Positions 46,775 to 55,768 are shown, counted from the first letter of the stretch. The stretch: DNA of 64,000 bases from Virgibacillus natechei (GCF_026013645.1 NZ_CP110224.1:248001-312000); one strand, 5' to 3'. A program made the numbers and translations. Notes: generated by a model from the letters alone, not told the origin.

Positions 46775-46861
46775 CAAAAGAGCTTGAAATAAGTTACTGA
46801 AAAGGAAACACTGAGGGGAACAAAAGGCTCTCAGAAGGCAAAAGGGAGAGTGAAATAAATT

Positions 46862-47470
46862 ATGAAATACGAAGTTAAAGAAACAAGAGTAAAGCAATTC
46901 GAGTTATTAAAAAATGGTGTGGTTATACAGAAAGAGTGTCGTACTTGCAGAGAGTTAAAACTAATTGAGGGCTTTCCAAAATATTCAGTTGGAACAACTA
47001 GACCAGATTGTAAAGAGTGCTGGAAGGAGAAACAAAAGCAATATATGGACTCAATTAAGGATAGAAGGAAGGTTTACAAAAATAGGGAAAGAGCAGTTAA
47101 ACTCAACGCTCCAGATAACTATTCTCTTAAGGACTATGAGGAACTTAAAGAGGTCTCTGGTGGGTATTGCATGATAAGCAAAGAAAAGGTTGATAACCTA
47201 CAAGTTGACCACTTCATTCCACTGTCAAATAAATTTGGATTAGGAAGCATTAAAGGAAACTTGATTTTAGTTTCTGAGGAGGTAAACCGATCAAAAGGGG
47301 ATATGGGCTTATTAGAGTTTATGTATAGTGAACGCTCAAGGGGGCTTATTGATTTTGACCAGCTCAAAGATACACTTAATTATTTAGCTCAAGCCAATGG
47401 AATGGAGTTAAATGATTATATTCAATTAGTGCAAGGAATTGATGAAATGAACAAAGCTTCCAAGAAATAA
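46862..47470 (+). CDS. HNH-type endonuclease-like protein
   Basis: 202 residues. N-terminal zinc-knuckle CRTCRELKLIEGFP ... RPDCKECWKE, and a central LQVDHFIPLSNKFGLGSIKG NLILVSEEVNRSKGD, which carries the D-H, N and late H/K-like positions of an HNH/beta-beta-alpha-metal motif. Similar proteins occur in phages and satellites near packaging genes. The last metal-binding histidine is not certain, so activity is open. Confidence 0.65.
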   Translation: MKYEVKETRVKQFELLKNGVVIQKECRTCRELKLIEGFPKYSVGTTRPDCKECWKEKQKQYMDSIKDRRKVYKNRERAVKLNAPDNYSLKDYEELKEVSGGYCMISKEKVDNLQVDHFIPLSNKFGLGSIKGNLILVSEEVNRSKGDMGLLEFMYSERSRGLIDFDQLKDTLNYLAQANGMELNDYIQLVQGIDEMNKASKK

Positions 47471-47560
47471 CTGGTGATAAAAACCAAAATGAAACACGCT
47501 TGCTCTTAACTGAGGAAGCTTATTTGAGTTACAAAAAAACTAATGGAGAGTGATTATAAA

Positions 47561-48160
47561 ATGGGACTATTTACAAGAGAAAACGAACGCACAAAATTAA
47601 TGCAAGAGAGAGACGCACTTCAAAAGGAAGACCAGAGCTTACAAACTAAAGCAACCAAAATTAATAACGCTATTCAAATGGCTGAGACAGAAGCCATGCT
47701 GGAAGGTACAAAGACAGCTGAAAGCAAAGTTAGTAAGTTTAAAAAGGGACTCCAGCAGACCCAAAAGGAACAACAAGAGCTTACAAAGAAAGCTGAAAAG
47801 ATAGGGGAAAAGCTTGGAGCTCTTAACGCTGAAAAGAATAAGGAAGAACTTGAGGAGATTGCTAATAGTGATATAGACAGCTATAGGGAATTTAAGATAG
47901 CCAATGAGCTAGAAAAGAAGCTCGATTACTTTGTTAGATATGAGCTCCCAGAGATTGCTCCAGCAAGTAACTCGGCAGAAGGATATAAACCAAAAGGGTT
48001 ACTTTACAAAGCAGGGGTTGAAGCTGGTTACTTTTCGCCCACAGACCCAGCAGAAAAGCCATTAAAAGAGCTATGGGAAACCAAAAAAGTGCAAGCTGAC
48101 AAGGAAGCTCTTAAGAAGGTTGAGCAAGTAATGGAACAGCTAAGAAAAATTACAGAATAA
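47561..48160 (+). CDS. Coiled-coil protein of the island
   Basis: 199 residues. Residues 1-105 are a continuous coiled coil rich in K, E and Q (MQERDALQKEDQSLQTKATK), followed by a globular tail (DYFVRYELPEIAPASNSAEG, YKPKGLLYKAGVEAGYFS). ATG 47561 is preferred over 47543, which overlaps GGAGAG. No family recognised; a structural or DNA-packaging role is possible. Confidence 0.55.
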   Translation: MGLFTRENERTKLMQERDALQKEDQSLQTKATKINNAIQMAETEAMLEGTKTAESKVSKFKKGLQQTQKEQQELTKKAEKIGEKLGALNAEKNKEELEEIANSDIDSYREFKIANELEKKLDYFVRYELPEIAPASNSAEGYKPKGLLYKAGVEAGYFSPTDPAEKPLKELWETKKVQADKEALKKVEQVMEQLRKITE

Positions 48161-48221
48161 TAACAGCCGGGGGGGAGCTTGACTCCCCTTGAAATAAATT
48201 AAAACTTGGGAGGGAGGAGCA

Positions 48222-48383
48222 TTGAAACTAGGGAGAGAGAAGCCACTTATAAGCATTGAGGAACAACGTGAATGGCTAGAGCATGAGAGCCAATTCAGAA
48301 GGAGCATGATGGAGCTCACGCTGAGACAAATAGAAATAGATTGCAAGCTCAATAGTTGCAGTAACAAGAAAGAAGCAAAGTAA
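48222..48383 (+). CDS. Small helical protein
   Basis: 53 residues, charged and helical (MKLGREKPLISIEEQREWLE), with two cysteines near the end (CKLNSC). TTG 48222 follows GGGAGGGAGGAG, a very strong site. Too short to classify. Confidence 0.55.
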   Translation: MKLGREKPLISIEEQREWLEHESQFRRSMMELTLRQIEIDCKLNSCSNKKEAK

Positions 48384-48395
48384 GGGGGCTCTTGG

Positions 48396-48460
48396 AGCTG
48401 GCTGGATTCTTGCAAAAGACCAGAAAGCCAGCTCAGAGGTCTTTTTATTATGGAGGTGCT
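48396..48460 (+). terminator. Terminator-like hairpin
   Basis: GAGCTGGCTGG pairs imperfectly with CCAGAAAGCCAGCTC, and a T run (CTTTTTATT) follows at 48441. The next gene starts at 48464, inside the tail. Confidence 0.6.
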
Positions 48461-48463
48461 GAG

Positions 48464-48673
48464 GTGAGCAATATAAAAACTAATTATAAGGACTTATTAA
48501 GCACTTATGATACAGCTTCAAAGCATTATGAGGAGACTGGCTCAATGAGACTATTAAAGCACACTCTGGAGAACTTGGAGAGCTTTGAGAGGTCTTTTAT
48601 AGAGTGTTATTCACTAGGGAAGCTCATGGAGTTACAAAGTGAGCTCAGTGCTCAAGAAATGGTAATAGTTTAA
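48464..48673 (+). CDS. Small helical protein
   Basis: 69 residues, helical (NYKDLLSTYDTASKHYEETG) with one cysteine. GTG 48464 follows TGGAGGTGC; the frame is open back to 48392 across the hairpin. Function unknown. Confidence 0.55.
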   Translation: MSNIKTNYKDLLSTYDTASKHYEETGSMRLLKHTLENLESFERSFIECYSLGKLMELQSELSAQEMVIV

Positions 48674-48696
48674 TTAAAAATGGAGGTGGAGAGATT

Positions 48697-49098
48697 ATGG
48701 CAATAACAAAAGCAGAAGGCAAGAGACTAGACCAATTAATAAGCAAGGCTCTGGATAGTATGGAGTCTTTGAGTGTCTCTGATGTGAACGAGCTTCAAGG
48801 TATTCTAAAGAAGCTGGAGAAGGCTAGGAAAGAAGCGAAAGAAAAAGAGTCACACTCAGAGCTAATTAATATAGCTGTTCAAATGCGAAATATTGAGCTG
48901 GCTCTTAGAAAGAATAAGGAAAAAGAAAAGGAATTTAATAAGCTGACTGGCTCAGAGAAACTTAAGGAGCTAAGCCCCAAGCTGGATAAGCTGGAAAGCT
49001 CTAAAGGATTAAAAGAGCTCAAGGAAAAACAAGACTTTGAGGAGTCTTACAATGAGCACGCTAAAAAGTTTGGAAACGACCCACTAACATGGGGGTAA
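48697..49098 (+). CDS. Coiled-coil protein of the island
   Basis: 133 residues, almost wholly helical and lysine/glutamate-rich (LQGILKKLEKARKEAKEKES). ATG follows TGGAGGTGGAG. Such proteins in phages act as scaffolds, but nothing specific supports that here. Confidence 0.55.
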   Translation: MAITKAEGKRLDQLISKALDSMESLSVSDVNELQGILKKLEKARKEAKEKESHSELINIAVQMRNIELALRKNKEKEKEFNKLTGSEKLKELSPKLDKLESSKGLKELKEKQDFEESYNEHAKKFGNDPLTWG

Positions 49099-49155
49099 CA
49101 AAACAGCTTACTAATTGTAGGCTTTTTTTAATGAAAAAATAAGGGGGTGCTTATA

Positions 49156-49803
49156 TTGGTAAAAGGAAACAAAGGAGGGCGACCCTTCAAAGAAACCCCA
49201 GGGTTAACAGAAGTGATTAAACAAGCTGAGAAGGCAAAGGGTGAGGGTAATGAGGAGGAGCTTAAAAAACTAAAAAAGCAACTCAAGAAACAGCATACTG
49301 TTTGTGGTGCTGTAATGGGTAATGACAAGGTTTGTATGAGAAAGCCAATAAGTGATAATGGACGTTGCCAGATTCATGGGGGCAACTCAAAAGGACAAAC
49401 AACCGAGGAGGGGAGAAAAAAAGCTATGGCTAATTTAAGTAATAAAAACAGTTTGATTCATGGGGCATACTCAAAGAATTTCAAGGATAATTTAACCAAA
49501 GAAGAAGTAGGGTTTTATAATGCTACTATTGACTGGTTTTTCGAGAACTTTGAAACAGATACAGACCCTATTAATTTAACCTTACTGGATAGATTTATAA
49601 TAAACTTTCTCAAGCAAGCACGTAAAGACTCAGTGGACTTCTTAAGTGAAACTCAGAGCTATAACGATTTTGAGGTAAAAATGATTCGATTCTCTGAGTC
49701 GCTAGGACTTAATAAAAAGTTTAAAGACAGCAAAGAAAACAAAGATAATACAAGCCAGTCTGATATTGCTTTATTACTTAGTAACATGAACAACAATCAA
49801 TAG
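49156..49803 (+). CDS. Terminase small-subunit-like protein with HGG motif
   Basis: 215 residues. KGNKGGRPF at the start, CGAVMGNDKVCMRKPISDN then GRCQIHGGNSKG (C ... C ... H-G-G zinc site), and NKNSLIHGAYSKNF further on are the pattern of phage small terminase and related HGG proteins. In phage-inducible islands a TerS directs packaging of the element by a helper phage. TTG 49156 follows AGGGGGTG. No large terminase or portal is present, which suits a satellite. Confidence 0.65.
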   Translation: MVKGNKGGRPFKETPGLTEVIKQAEKAKGEGNEEELKKLKKQLKKQHTVCGAVMGNDKVCMRKPISDNGRCQIHGGNSKGQTTEEGRKKAMANLSNKNSLIHGAYSKNFKDNLTKEEVGFYNATIDWFFENFETDTDPINLTLLDRFIINFLKQARKDSVDFLSETQSYNDFEVKMIRFSESLGLNKKFKDSKENKDNTSQSDIALLLSNMNNNQ

Positions 49804-49947
49804 CTGGCTCACTAGGCTCCCTCTGGAGCTTATTTGAGGTGGTAACAATACAAGAAGGATAGAACTGGAATGGGGAGAGCGCAGAAAGCTAACAGCTGGA
49901 GCTTTCCCCTCTGATGCCTTCTTCATTAAATTTATGAGGTGGTTTTA

Positions 49948-49980
49948 TTGTTTAAAAGCTATGAGTTTGACTCAAACTGA
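49948..49980 (+). CDS. 10-residue upstream reading frame coupled to the next gene
   Basis: TTG 49948 follows TGAGGTGG at 6 bp and codes for MFKSYEFDSN; its TGA overlaps the ATG of the next gene (TGATG). This would make translation of the next gene depend on the leader. Confidence 0.45.
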   Translation: MFKSYEFDSN

Positions 49981-50165
49981 TGATTGAGCTTAAGGACGGA
50001 TACAAGCTAAGCTCTCCAGAGGTAAAACAAGCTATTGATGAGCTATTACAAGAGAAAAGTTGTGAGTTGGCTATTGTCTTAGAGCGTGGAGAAGCTAAAA
50101 CACTAAGAAATGAAAAGACTGTCAATGTTGAGGACCTTATGAGGGGACCAATAAAGGGTGGATAA
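49980..50165 (+). CDS. Small island protein
   Basis: 61 residues, MIELKDGYKLSSPEVKQAID then ELLQEKSCELAIVLERGEAK. A charged helix-strand protein without a match that I know. No good ribosome binding site of its own; it is coupled to the 10-residue leader at 49948. The 180 bp after it carry no gene. Confidence 0.5.
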   Translation: MIELKDGYKLSSPEVKQAIDELLQEKSCELAIVLERGEAKTLRNEKTVNVEDLMRGPIKGG

Positions 50166-50348
50166 TCCAAGAGAAGTAAAGCTATGGCTAATAAAGCTCT
50201 AAGAGGAGAGCAATAACAAAGGAACACTGAGAGAGATGGCTATTGAACTGGCTCTTTTTTTATAGTTAAATTAATGTATTGTAAAAATTAAACATGTTTT
50301 TATGTTATCTTTAGTATTAAGGTGAATGTTTTTTAAAGGAGAGTAGTT

Positions 50349-52208
50349 ATGCAAAATCTATTGAATGACTTTATTCAAGTAATAAGAAATGATGAACGAT
50401 TAGTAATTGATGGATATATAAATAAAGCAAAGATTGAGGATTTAGCATTAAACCTAGATTCAGCTTTCTTAAAATTGTTAATGGATCATGAGGGACTAAA
50501 AAAACACTTTTTCCAAGAAGTTGGTAATGTTCTTGTGTTTGATAAAGTGAAATTTCAACGCTTTATTACTAATAAGTCCTTCCTTCCAGATAGTTATACT
50601 TCCTACAAAAATAAAATAGGTTTAATTAACACAGAAAATCAATTTATTTCACAGTCTAAGAATGTTTCATTAGTATTTCCTCATAAAGATTGTGTACTTG
50701 AAGGTGGACAAGCGGAAGAGGAAGCAAAAAGAAATGAAATTTTTTGGAATGAGCTTCTTGCACCGGACCAAATTGATCAAATTTTAGCACCAAAAGTATT
50801 AACAAATTTTAAAAGATATGATGAAAATGGTATTCATAAGGTCGAAAACATTTCAATTAACGATAACTTATTTATAAAAGGAAATAATTTAATAGCTTTA
50901 CATTCTTTAAAGGAAGTTTATGCGGGGAAAGTTAAAGTTATTTACATTGACCCACCATACAATACGGAGAATGATACTTTCATGTACAATGATACCTTTA
51001 CTCATTCTACATGGCTGACATTCATGAAAAACAGACTTGAAATAGCAAAAAAACTATTAAGTCCAGATGGAGTCTTATTTATAAATACTGACGAAATAGA
51101 ACATGCATATTTGAAAGTTCTATGTGATGAAATCTTTGATAGGGAAAATTTTGTTGGTGACCTTATTTGGAAAAAAAGAAAAGGTGGAGGTAATGATTCA
51201 ACTTACCTTGCTTTAGACCATGATTATATTTTGGTTTATGCTAAAAACAAAAGTAAAGATGTTCACAAGAAAAAATGGAGGGTTCCATATACTCCAGAAT
51301 ACTTAGAAAGATATAAAGAAGTAGACAAAGATAATGGTCGAAGATATTACTGGGATACTCTTTCAAGAGGTGGTCTACAAAGTCCAATTGCTGTTGAGCT
51401 TGATTGTCCAGATGGTACTAAAATTACTATAAACTCGCAAAAATCAAAGAAAACTATTTTAGAGGAACTTGAGAAAGGTTTAGTTAGGATTACTAAGACT
51501 CGTAATGGTTGGACAGTTCACCATAGAGTCTACGAACCAGAAGAGGGAAAAGTTCTACGTTCAATATTAGACAATGTAGGAACAAATAAAACAGCAAAAG
51601 ATGAAATAGAAGCATTATTTAATGACGATAAAGCTTTCAAACACCCTAAACCAGAGCAACTATTACAAACGCTTATAACTTTAGCTTCTGAAGAGGGAGA
51701 CCTCGTTATGGACTTCTTTGTTGGTAGTGGAACCACAGCAGCTGTTGCTCACAAATTAAAACGACAATATATTGCGATAGAACAGTTAGATTATATAGAA
51801 GATATTACAATTAAAAGATTGCAAAAGGTTGTTGAAGGAGAACAAGGTGGTGTTTCAGAAGAGTTTAATTGGAACGGTGGAGCTTCTTTTATTTATTGTG
51901 AATTAAGCAAACTGAACCAGCTCTGGATAGATAAAGTTATGGAAACTAAACAAGAAAATGATTTAATAGATATATGGCACAAAATGCAAGATGAAGCTTT
52001 CTTAAGCTATAAAATTAACCTAAAAGATATTGACGAGAGTAAAAATGATTTTCAAGAACTTTCATTTGATGACAAAAAGAAATTTTTAATAGAAGTTCTT
52101 GATAAAAACCTTTTGAATTTAAGTTATTCAGAAATTGAAGATGAGGATTTTGAGGTTAGTGAGGAAGATAAGATACTAAATGAAAAATTCTATTCATTAA
52201 AGGACTGA
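50349..52208 (+). CDS. mod: Type III restriction-modification methyltransferase (Mod)
   Basis: 619 residues of a beta-class N6-adenine methyltransferase. The catalytic motif DPPYNT (VIYIDPPYNTENDTFMYND, about residue 200) precedes the AdoMet motif FVGSGTT (DFFVGSGTTAAVAHKLKRQY, about residue 457), as in Mod/EcoP15I-type enzymes, with the target recognition region between. The C-terminal 100 residues are helical. It is followed by res after 29 bp. ATG 50349 follows AAAGGAGAG. AGCT is as rare as in the host, unlike in the island backbone, so the pair was acquired separately. Confidence 0.92.
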   Translation: MQNLLNDFIQVIRNDERLVIDGYINKAKIEDLALNLDSAFLKLLMDHEGLKKHFFQEVGNVLVFDKVKFQRFITNKSFLPDSYTSYKNKIGLINTENQFISQSKNVSLVFPHKDCVLEGGQAEEEAKRNEIFWNELLAPDQIDQILAPKVLTNFKRYDENGIHKVENISINDNLFIKGNNLIALHSLKEVYAGKVKVIYIDPPYNTENDTFMYNDTFTHSTWLTFMKNRLEIAKKLLSPDGVLFINTDEIEHAYLKVLCDEIFDRENFVGDLIWKKRKGGGNDSTYLALDHDYILVYAKNKSKDVHKKKWRVPYTPEYLERYKEVDKDNGRRYYWDTLSRGGLQSPIAVELDCPDGTKITINSQKSKKTILEELEKGLVRITKTRNGWTVHHRVYEPEEGKVLRSILDNVGTNKTAKDEIEALFNDDKAFKHPKPEQLLQTLITLASEEGDLVMDFFVGSGTTAAVAHKLKRQYIAIEQLDYIEDITIKRLQKVVEGEQGGVSEEFNWNGGASFIYCELSKLNQLWIDKVMETKQENDLIDIWHKMQDEAFLSYKINLKDIDESKNDFQELSFDDKKKFLIEVLDKNLLNLSYSEIEDEDFEVSEEDKILNEKFYSLKD

Positions 52209-52237
52209 TAAATATAAGGTCAGTTAGGAGTTTAGAA

Positions 52238-54907
52238 ATGAGTAATGAGCAATTTGAGTTATTAAATAATCTAAATTCATTAAAAAAGATGGACATGCTT
52301 CCTAAAGAAATACCAGACTCTATTCTTGAAAACATAAACCCTGATTTTGAGTTGAGAGAATATCAAAAAGAAGCTTTTTCGCGATTTATCTTTTATATGG
52401 AAAAATACAATGAAAGAGAAAAGCCTTCTCAATTGCTATTTCAAATGGCTACTGGAAGTGGAAAAACGCTTGTAATGGCTGGCTCTATTTTATATTTGTA
52501 CGAGCTAGGTTATAGGAATTTCATTTTCTTTGTTAATAGTACAAATATTATAGAGAAGACAAGAACAAATTTCTTAAATGAGGAATCTAATAAATATCTC
52601 TTCAATAGTCGTATAAAAATCGGAAACAGATTTGTTACTGTTAACGAGGTGGACAATTTCCAAGGTGTTAATGAGAATGAAATAAATATTCATTTCACCA
52701 CTACACAAGGATTACATCACAGAATGAATAACCCTAAAGAAAATTCTATAACTTATGAAGATTTTATTGACCAAAAAATAGTTATGCTATCAGATGAAGC
52801 TCACCATTTAAACGCTGAAACAAAAGCACTAAAGAAAAAGAAGCTTAATCAAAACGAATTTAGGGAGTTGTTAAGCTGGGAATCTACGGTAAACAGAATC
52901 TTTTCGTCAAATAAAGAAAATTTACTTTTAGAGTTCACAGCCACAGCTGAATTAACTGAGGAAGTTATTGCAAATAAATATAAAAATAAGCTGATTTATG
53001 ATTACAACTTGAAAAAATTTTATGTACATAAATTCTCAAAAGAAGTTAAGGTTCTTCAAGCAAACTTGCCTACAATAGAAAGAGCTTTGCAAGCAATAGT
53101 TTTAAGTCAGTATAGATATAAGTTATTTGCTGACCATAACAAAATAATTAAACCAGTTGTTATGTTTAAAGCGAATTATATCAACCCACCTAAAAGACTA
53201 GACGAAAACACAGTTGTTTCTTCAGAGTTTAAAGAGGAGTTTATTAAAAAAATTGATAATCTAAACGCGGCTGATTTGCAGGGAATTAGAGAAAACTCTG
53301 AAGAAGATTCTATTATAAAGAAAGCATTTGATTATTTTGAACAAAGTGGAACAACTCTTGAAAATCTCGTTATGCAGCTGAAATTGGCTTTCTCTGAAGA
53401 TAAATGTATTTCTGTTGATAGTTCTCAAGAAAACAAAAGAAATCAAATCATAATCAACTCATTAGAGGATAATAATAATCAAATTCGTGCTGTGTTTGCA
53501 GTAGACTCTTTAAATGAGGGTTGGGATGTCTTAAACCTCTTTGATATAGTAAGACTTTATGATACTCGTGACTCAAGAAATGGACAAGTTGGGAAAACAA
53601 CAATGGCTGAAGCTCAGTTAATTGGTAGAGGAGCAAGATATTTTCCATTTCAATTAGATAGATCACAGCCTTTATATAATCGAAAATATGATGATGATTT
53701 AGAAAATCCACTTAGAGTATGTGAAGAGCTTTATTATCATAGCTCACATAACCCACGGTATATACAAGAATTGAATAAAGCACTTGATACGATTGGTATT
53801 AAGCCTTCAAATACTGTTCAAAGAAATCTTATACTAAAGGAAGATTTTAAGAAAAGCGACTTTTATAAATTGGGTGTTATATGGGTAAATGAACTTAAAA
53901 CAATTAATAACTCGGAAATTGTTGGATTGGCAAATAAAATCAAAGAGAAGACTTTTAAGTTCTCTTTAAATACTGGTTTTACCTCAGAGCACAGTCTAAT
54001 AAAGGAAAGACCAGAGGACCTAGACCAAGATTATGAGGTAGTTGAAAAAACTGAGAAAATACTAAGTTGGTTTGGAGGATCAATAATAAGGAAAGCATTA
54101 CAACGAAATCCTTTTTATAATTTTACTAACTTAAAAACTCATTACTCTAACTTAAAATCCATTAGCGAATTTATAAGTTCAAAAGAATACCTTTCAAATT
54201 TAAGAGTTGAATTAACTGGAACGAAAAAGCAATTTACAAGTATAAATCCAGAACAGAAGCTAAACATTGTTTCTCATATTTTAAAAGATATTTCAAAAGA
54301 TATTACTAAGGATTCAAATAAGAAATATGGTTCCAAAACATTTACCGCTCAAGGTATAAAACATGTTTTCAAAGATAAGGTTTTAAATTTCAACTTGTCA
54401 GATGGTGAAGATGGAGAAAAGGGTTTTCCTATGAAGGATCCAAAAGTTCCTTCAAATTATTTAGATTTGAACGCAGAAGAATGGTACGCATTTAAAGAGG
54501 ATTTTGGCACTTCTGAGGAGAAAAAATTAGTCTTGTTTATGAAGTCTGCATATGAAGAACTAAAGAAAATATACTCTGAGATTTATCTATTACGAAATGA
54601 AAGACATTTTAAGTTATATAGATATTCTGATGGAAAAGTTGTTGAACCCGACTACGTATTATTTTTAGCTAAAAAAGGTGAAACAAAACAGTTAATATAT
54701 CAAGTCTTTATAGAGCCAAAAGGTGGTCATCTTTTAGAAAAAGACGCTTGGAAAGAAGAGTTTATAAAAGAAATTAAAAATGATTACGAGGTAAAAACAA
54801 TTTTCCAAAATAAAGATTATAACTTAATTGGCTTACCTTTTTATAACAATGAGGATGTTAATAAAAAAGAAGAGTTTAAAAATGAATTTTATAATCTTAT
54901 GATTTAG
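52238..54907 (+). CDS. res: Type III restriction enzyme (Res)
   Basis: 889 residues: an SF2 helicase with Walker A FQMATGSGKTLVMAG (about residues 66-80), DEAHH (LSDEAHHLN, about 184), motif V/VI LNEGWDVLNLFDIVRLYDTR and EAQLIGRGARYFPF (about 455-475), and a C-terminal nuclease with a PD-(D/E)xK arrangement, EPDYVLFL ... VFIEPKG (about 806-830). This is the normal Res plan; the enzyme cuts DNA when two unmethylated sites are met. No frameshift is visible, so the system appears intact. Confidence 0.92.
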   Translation: MSNEQFELLNNLNSLKKMDMLPKEIPDSILENINPDFELREYQKEAFSRFIFYMEKYNEREKPSQLLFQMATGSGKTLVMAGSILYLYELGYRNFIFFVNSTNIIEKTRTNFLNEESNKYLFNSRIKIGNRFVTVNEVDNFQGVNENEINIHFTTTQGLHHRMNNPKENSITYEDFIDQKIVMLSDEAHHLNAETKALKKKKLNQNEFRELLSWESTVNRIFSSNKENLLLEFTATAELTEEVIANKYKNKLIYDYNLKKFYVHKFSKEVKVLQANLPTIERALQAIVLSQYRYKLFADHNKIIKPVVMFKANYINPPKRLDENTVVSSEFKEEFIKKIDNLNAADLQGIRENSEEDSIIKKAFDYFEQSGTTLENLVMQLKLAFSEDKCISVDSSQENKRNQIIINSLEDNNNQIRAVFAVDSLNEGWDVLNLFDIVRLYDTRDSRNGQVGKTTMAEAQLIGRGARYFPFQLDRSQPLYNRKYDDDLENPLRVCEELYYHSSHNPRYIQELNKALDTIGIKPSNTVQRNLILKEDFKKSDFYKLGVIWVNELKTINNSEIVGLANKIKEKTFKFSLNTGFTSEHSLIKERPEDLDQDYEVVEKTEKILSWFGGSIIRKALQRNPFYNFTNLKTHYSNLKSISEFISSKEYLSNLRVELTGTKKQFTSINPEQKLNIVSHILKDISKDITKDSNKKYGSKTFTAQGIKHVFKDKVLNFNLSDGEDGEKGFPMKDPKVPSNYLDLNAEEWYAFKEDFGTSEEKKLVLFMKSAYEELKKIYSEIYLLRNERHFKLYRYSDGKVVEPDYVLFLAKKGETKQLIYQVFIEPKGGHLLEKDAWKEEFIKEIKNDYEVKTIFQNKDYNLIGLPFYNNEDVNKKEEFKNEFYNLMI

Positions 54908-55120
54908 CTCTATGCTACTTTTAATAGTGGCTATATGAGATGGCTCGCTCAAAGGGTTGCTCAGAATCTCTCTGTTGCAATTACCCTTTGTGAGCTGATT
55001 AATTAATCACTTAATTCAACTGAGTGGGCTGGTCGAGTTTCTTCCTATTATATAGTGGTCATATTTTACTCCAAAAGAATTACCCCACAGACCACCTTAC
55101 ACACTTCACTAGCCAACCCC

Positions 55121-55149
55121 TTGACTTTTATCTGTTACTACATTACAAT
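55121..55149 (+). promoter_or_regulatory. Element-borne promoter for tRNA-Thr
   Basis: TTGACT (55121-55126), 17 bp, TACAAT (55144-55149), 58 bp before the complete tRNA. The stretch after it (TGTCCGCTTCAAAAGAAAAG) resembles the one after the left promoter (TGTTCGCTTCATAATAAAG). Confidence 0.7.
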
Positions 55150-55200
55150 AATTCTTGTCCGCTTCAAAAGAAAAGTGGTATGTAGAGTTGAAATGCTCTC

Positions 55201-55253
55201 AAATATGCTTCCATAGCTCAGCAGGTAGAGCACCACCATGGTAAGGTGGGGGT
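55201..55253 (+). repeat. attR: right 53-bp direct repeat of the island
   Basis: Identical to 37433-37485. The island DNA ends here; chromosomal sequence continues with CAGCGGTTCG, the rest of the tRNA. Confidence 0.92.
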
Positions 55254-55279
55254 CAGCGGTTCGAATCCGCTTGGAAGCT
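55207..55279 (+). tRNA. tRNA-Thr (GGT), rebuilt by the island
   Basis: GCTTCCA pairs with TGGAAGC; anticodon loop ATGGTAA; T arm GCGGTTCGAATCCGC; CCA not encoded. The 5' half belongs to the repeat, the 3' half to the chromosome, and the promoter to the island. Confidence 0.93.
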
Positions 55280-55290
55280 CTAGTGAAAAT

Positions 55291-55334
55291 AAGCATCTAA
55301 TCCTCATATAATAGGATCAGATGCTTGTTTTTTT
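55291..55334 (+). terminator. Terminator after tRNA-Thr
   Basis: AAGCATCTAATCCT pairs with AGGATCAGATGCTT around CATATAAT, followed by a run of T. Confidence 0.9.
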
Positions 55335-55514
55335 ATGGATAGAGAAGTTCGTGCAGATAGTGAAACTGGCGGTCATACCGGTAACATGGTCCCTGTTTTT
55401 GCTGAAGGAGTAGGTTCTGAGAAGTTCAACGGAACATTAGACAATACGGATATTGTACAAATTATCGCAGAGATATCTGAAATGGACTTTGAGCCTGGAG
55501 AAATCATGCAGTAA
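55335..55514 (+). pseudogene. Alkaline phosphatase, C-terminal remnant
   Basis: Frame of 59 residues: SETGGHTGNMVPVFAEGVGS then EKFNGTLDNTDIVQIIAE. The H-T-G ... VPVFA-x-G-x-G-S-E ... LDNTDI block is the end of bacterial alkaline phosphatases, with one zinc-ligand histidine. The first four fifths of the gene are missing. It abuts the island, so the deletion could be linked to integration. Confidence 0.8.
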
Positions 55515-55768
55515 ACTGTTATATAATGAAAAACCAGTTGTGTGATAATCACATGGCTGGTTTTCTTTTGCTTGAAGAAAGGATGCTCCTTCAACAAAGC
55601 TGGATATAATATTCTAGCCTGTTTCCGCTGCCAAGCAAGTCAAGAATTTCCTGTGATAGGTTGCAGCTAAAGGAATTGAAAATTTATGTCGCCATCTTGG
55701 GGAATATGAATAAAAGAGTAATCAAATGCAAGGCGTCACGTTTTGATGCTGTAAAGGTGTTTTAGATT

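Noticed and set aside
37433-55253. Classifying the island as a prophage or conjugative element
   Set aside because: No capsid, tail, portal, large terminase, relaxase or type IV secretion genes are visible.
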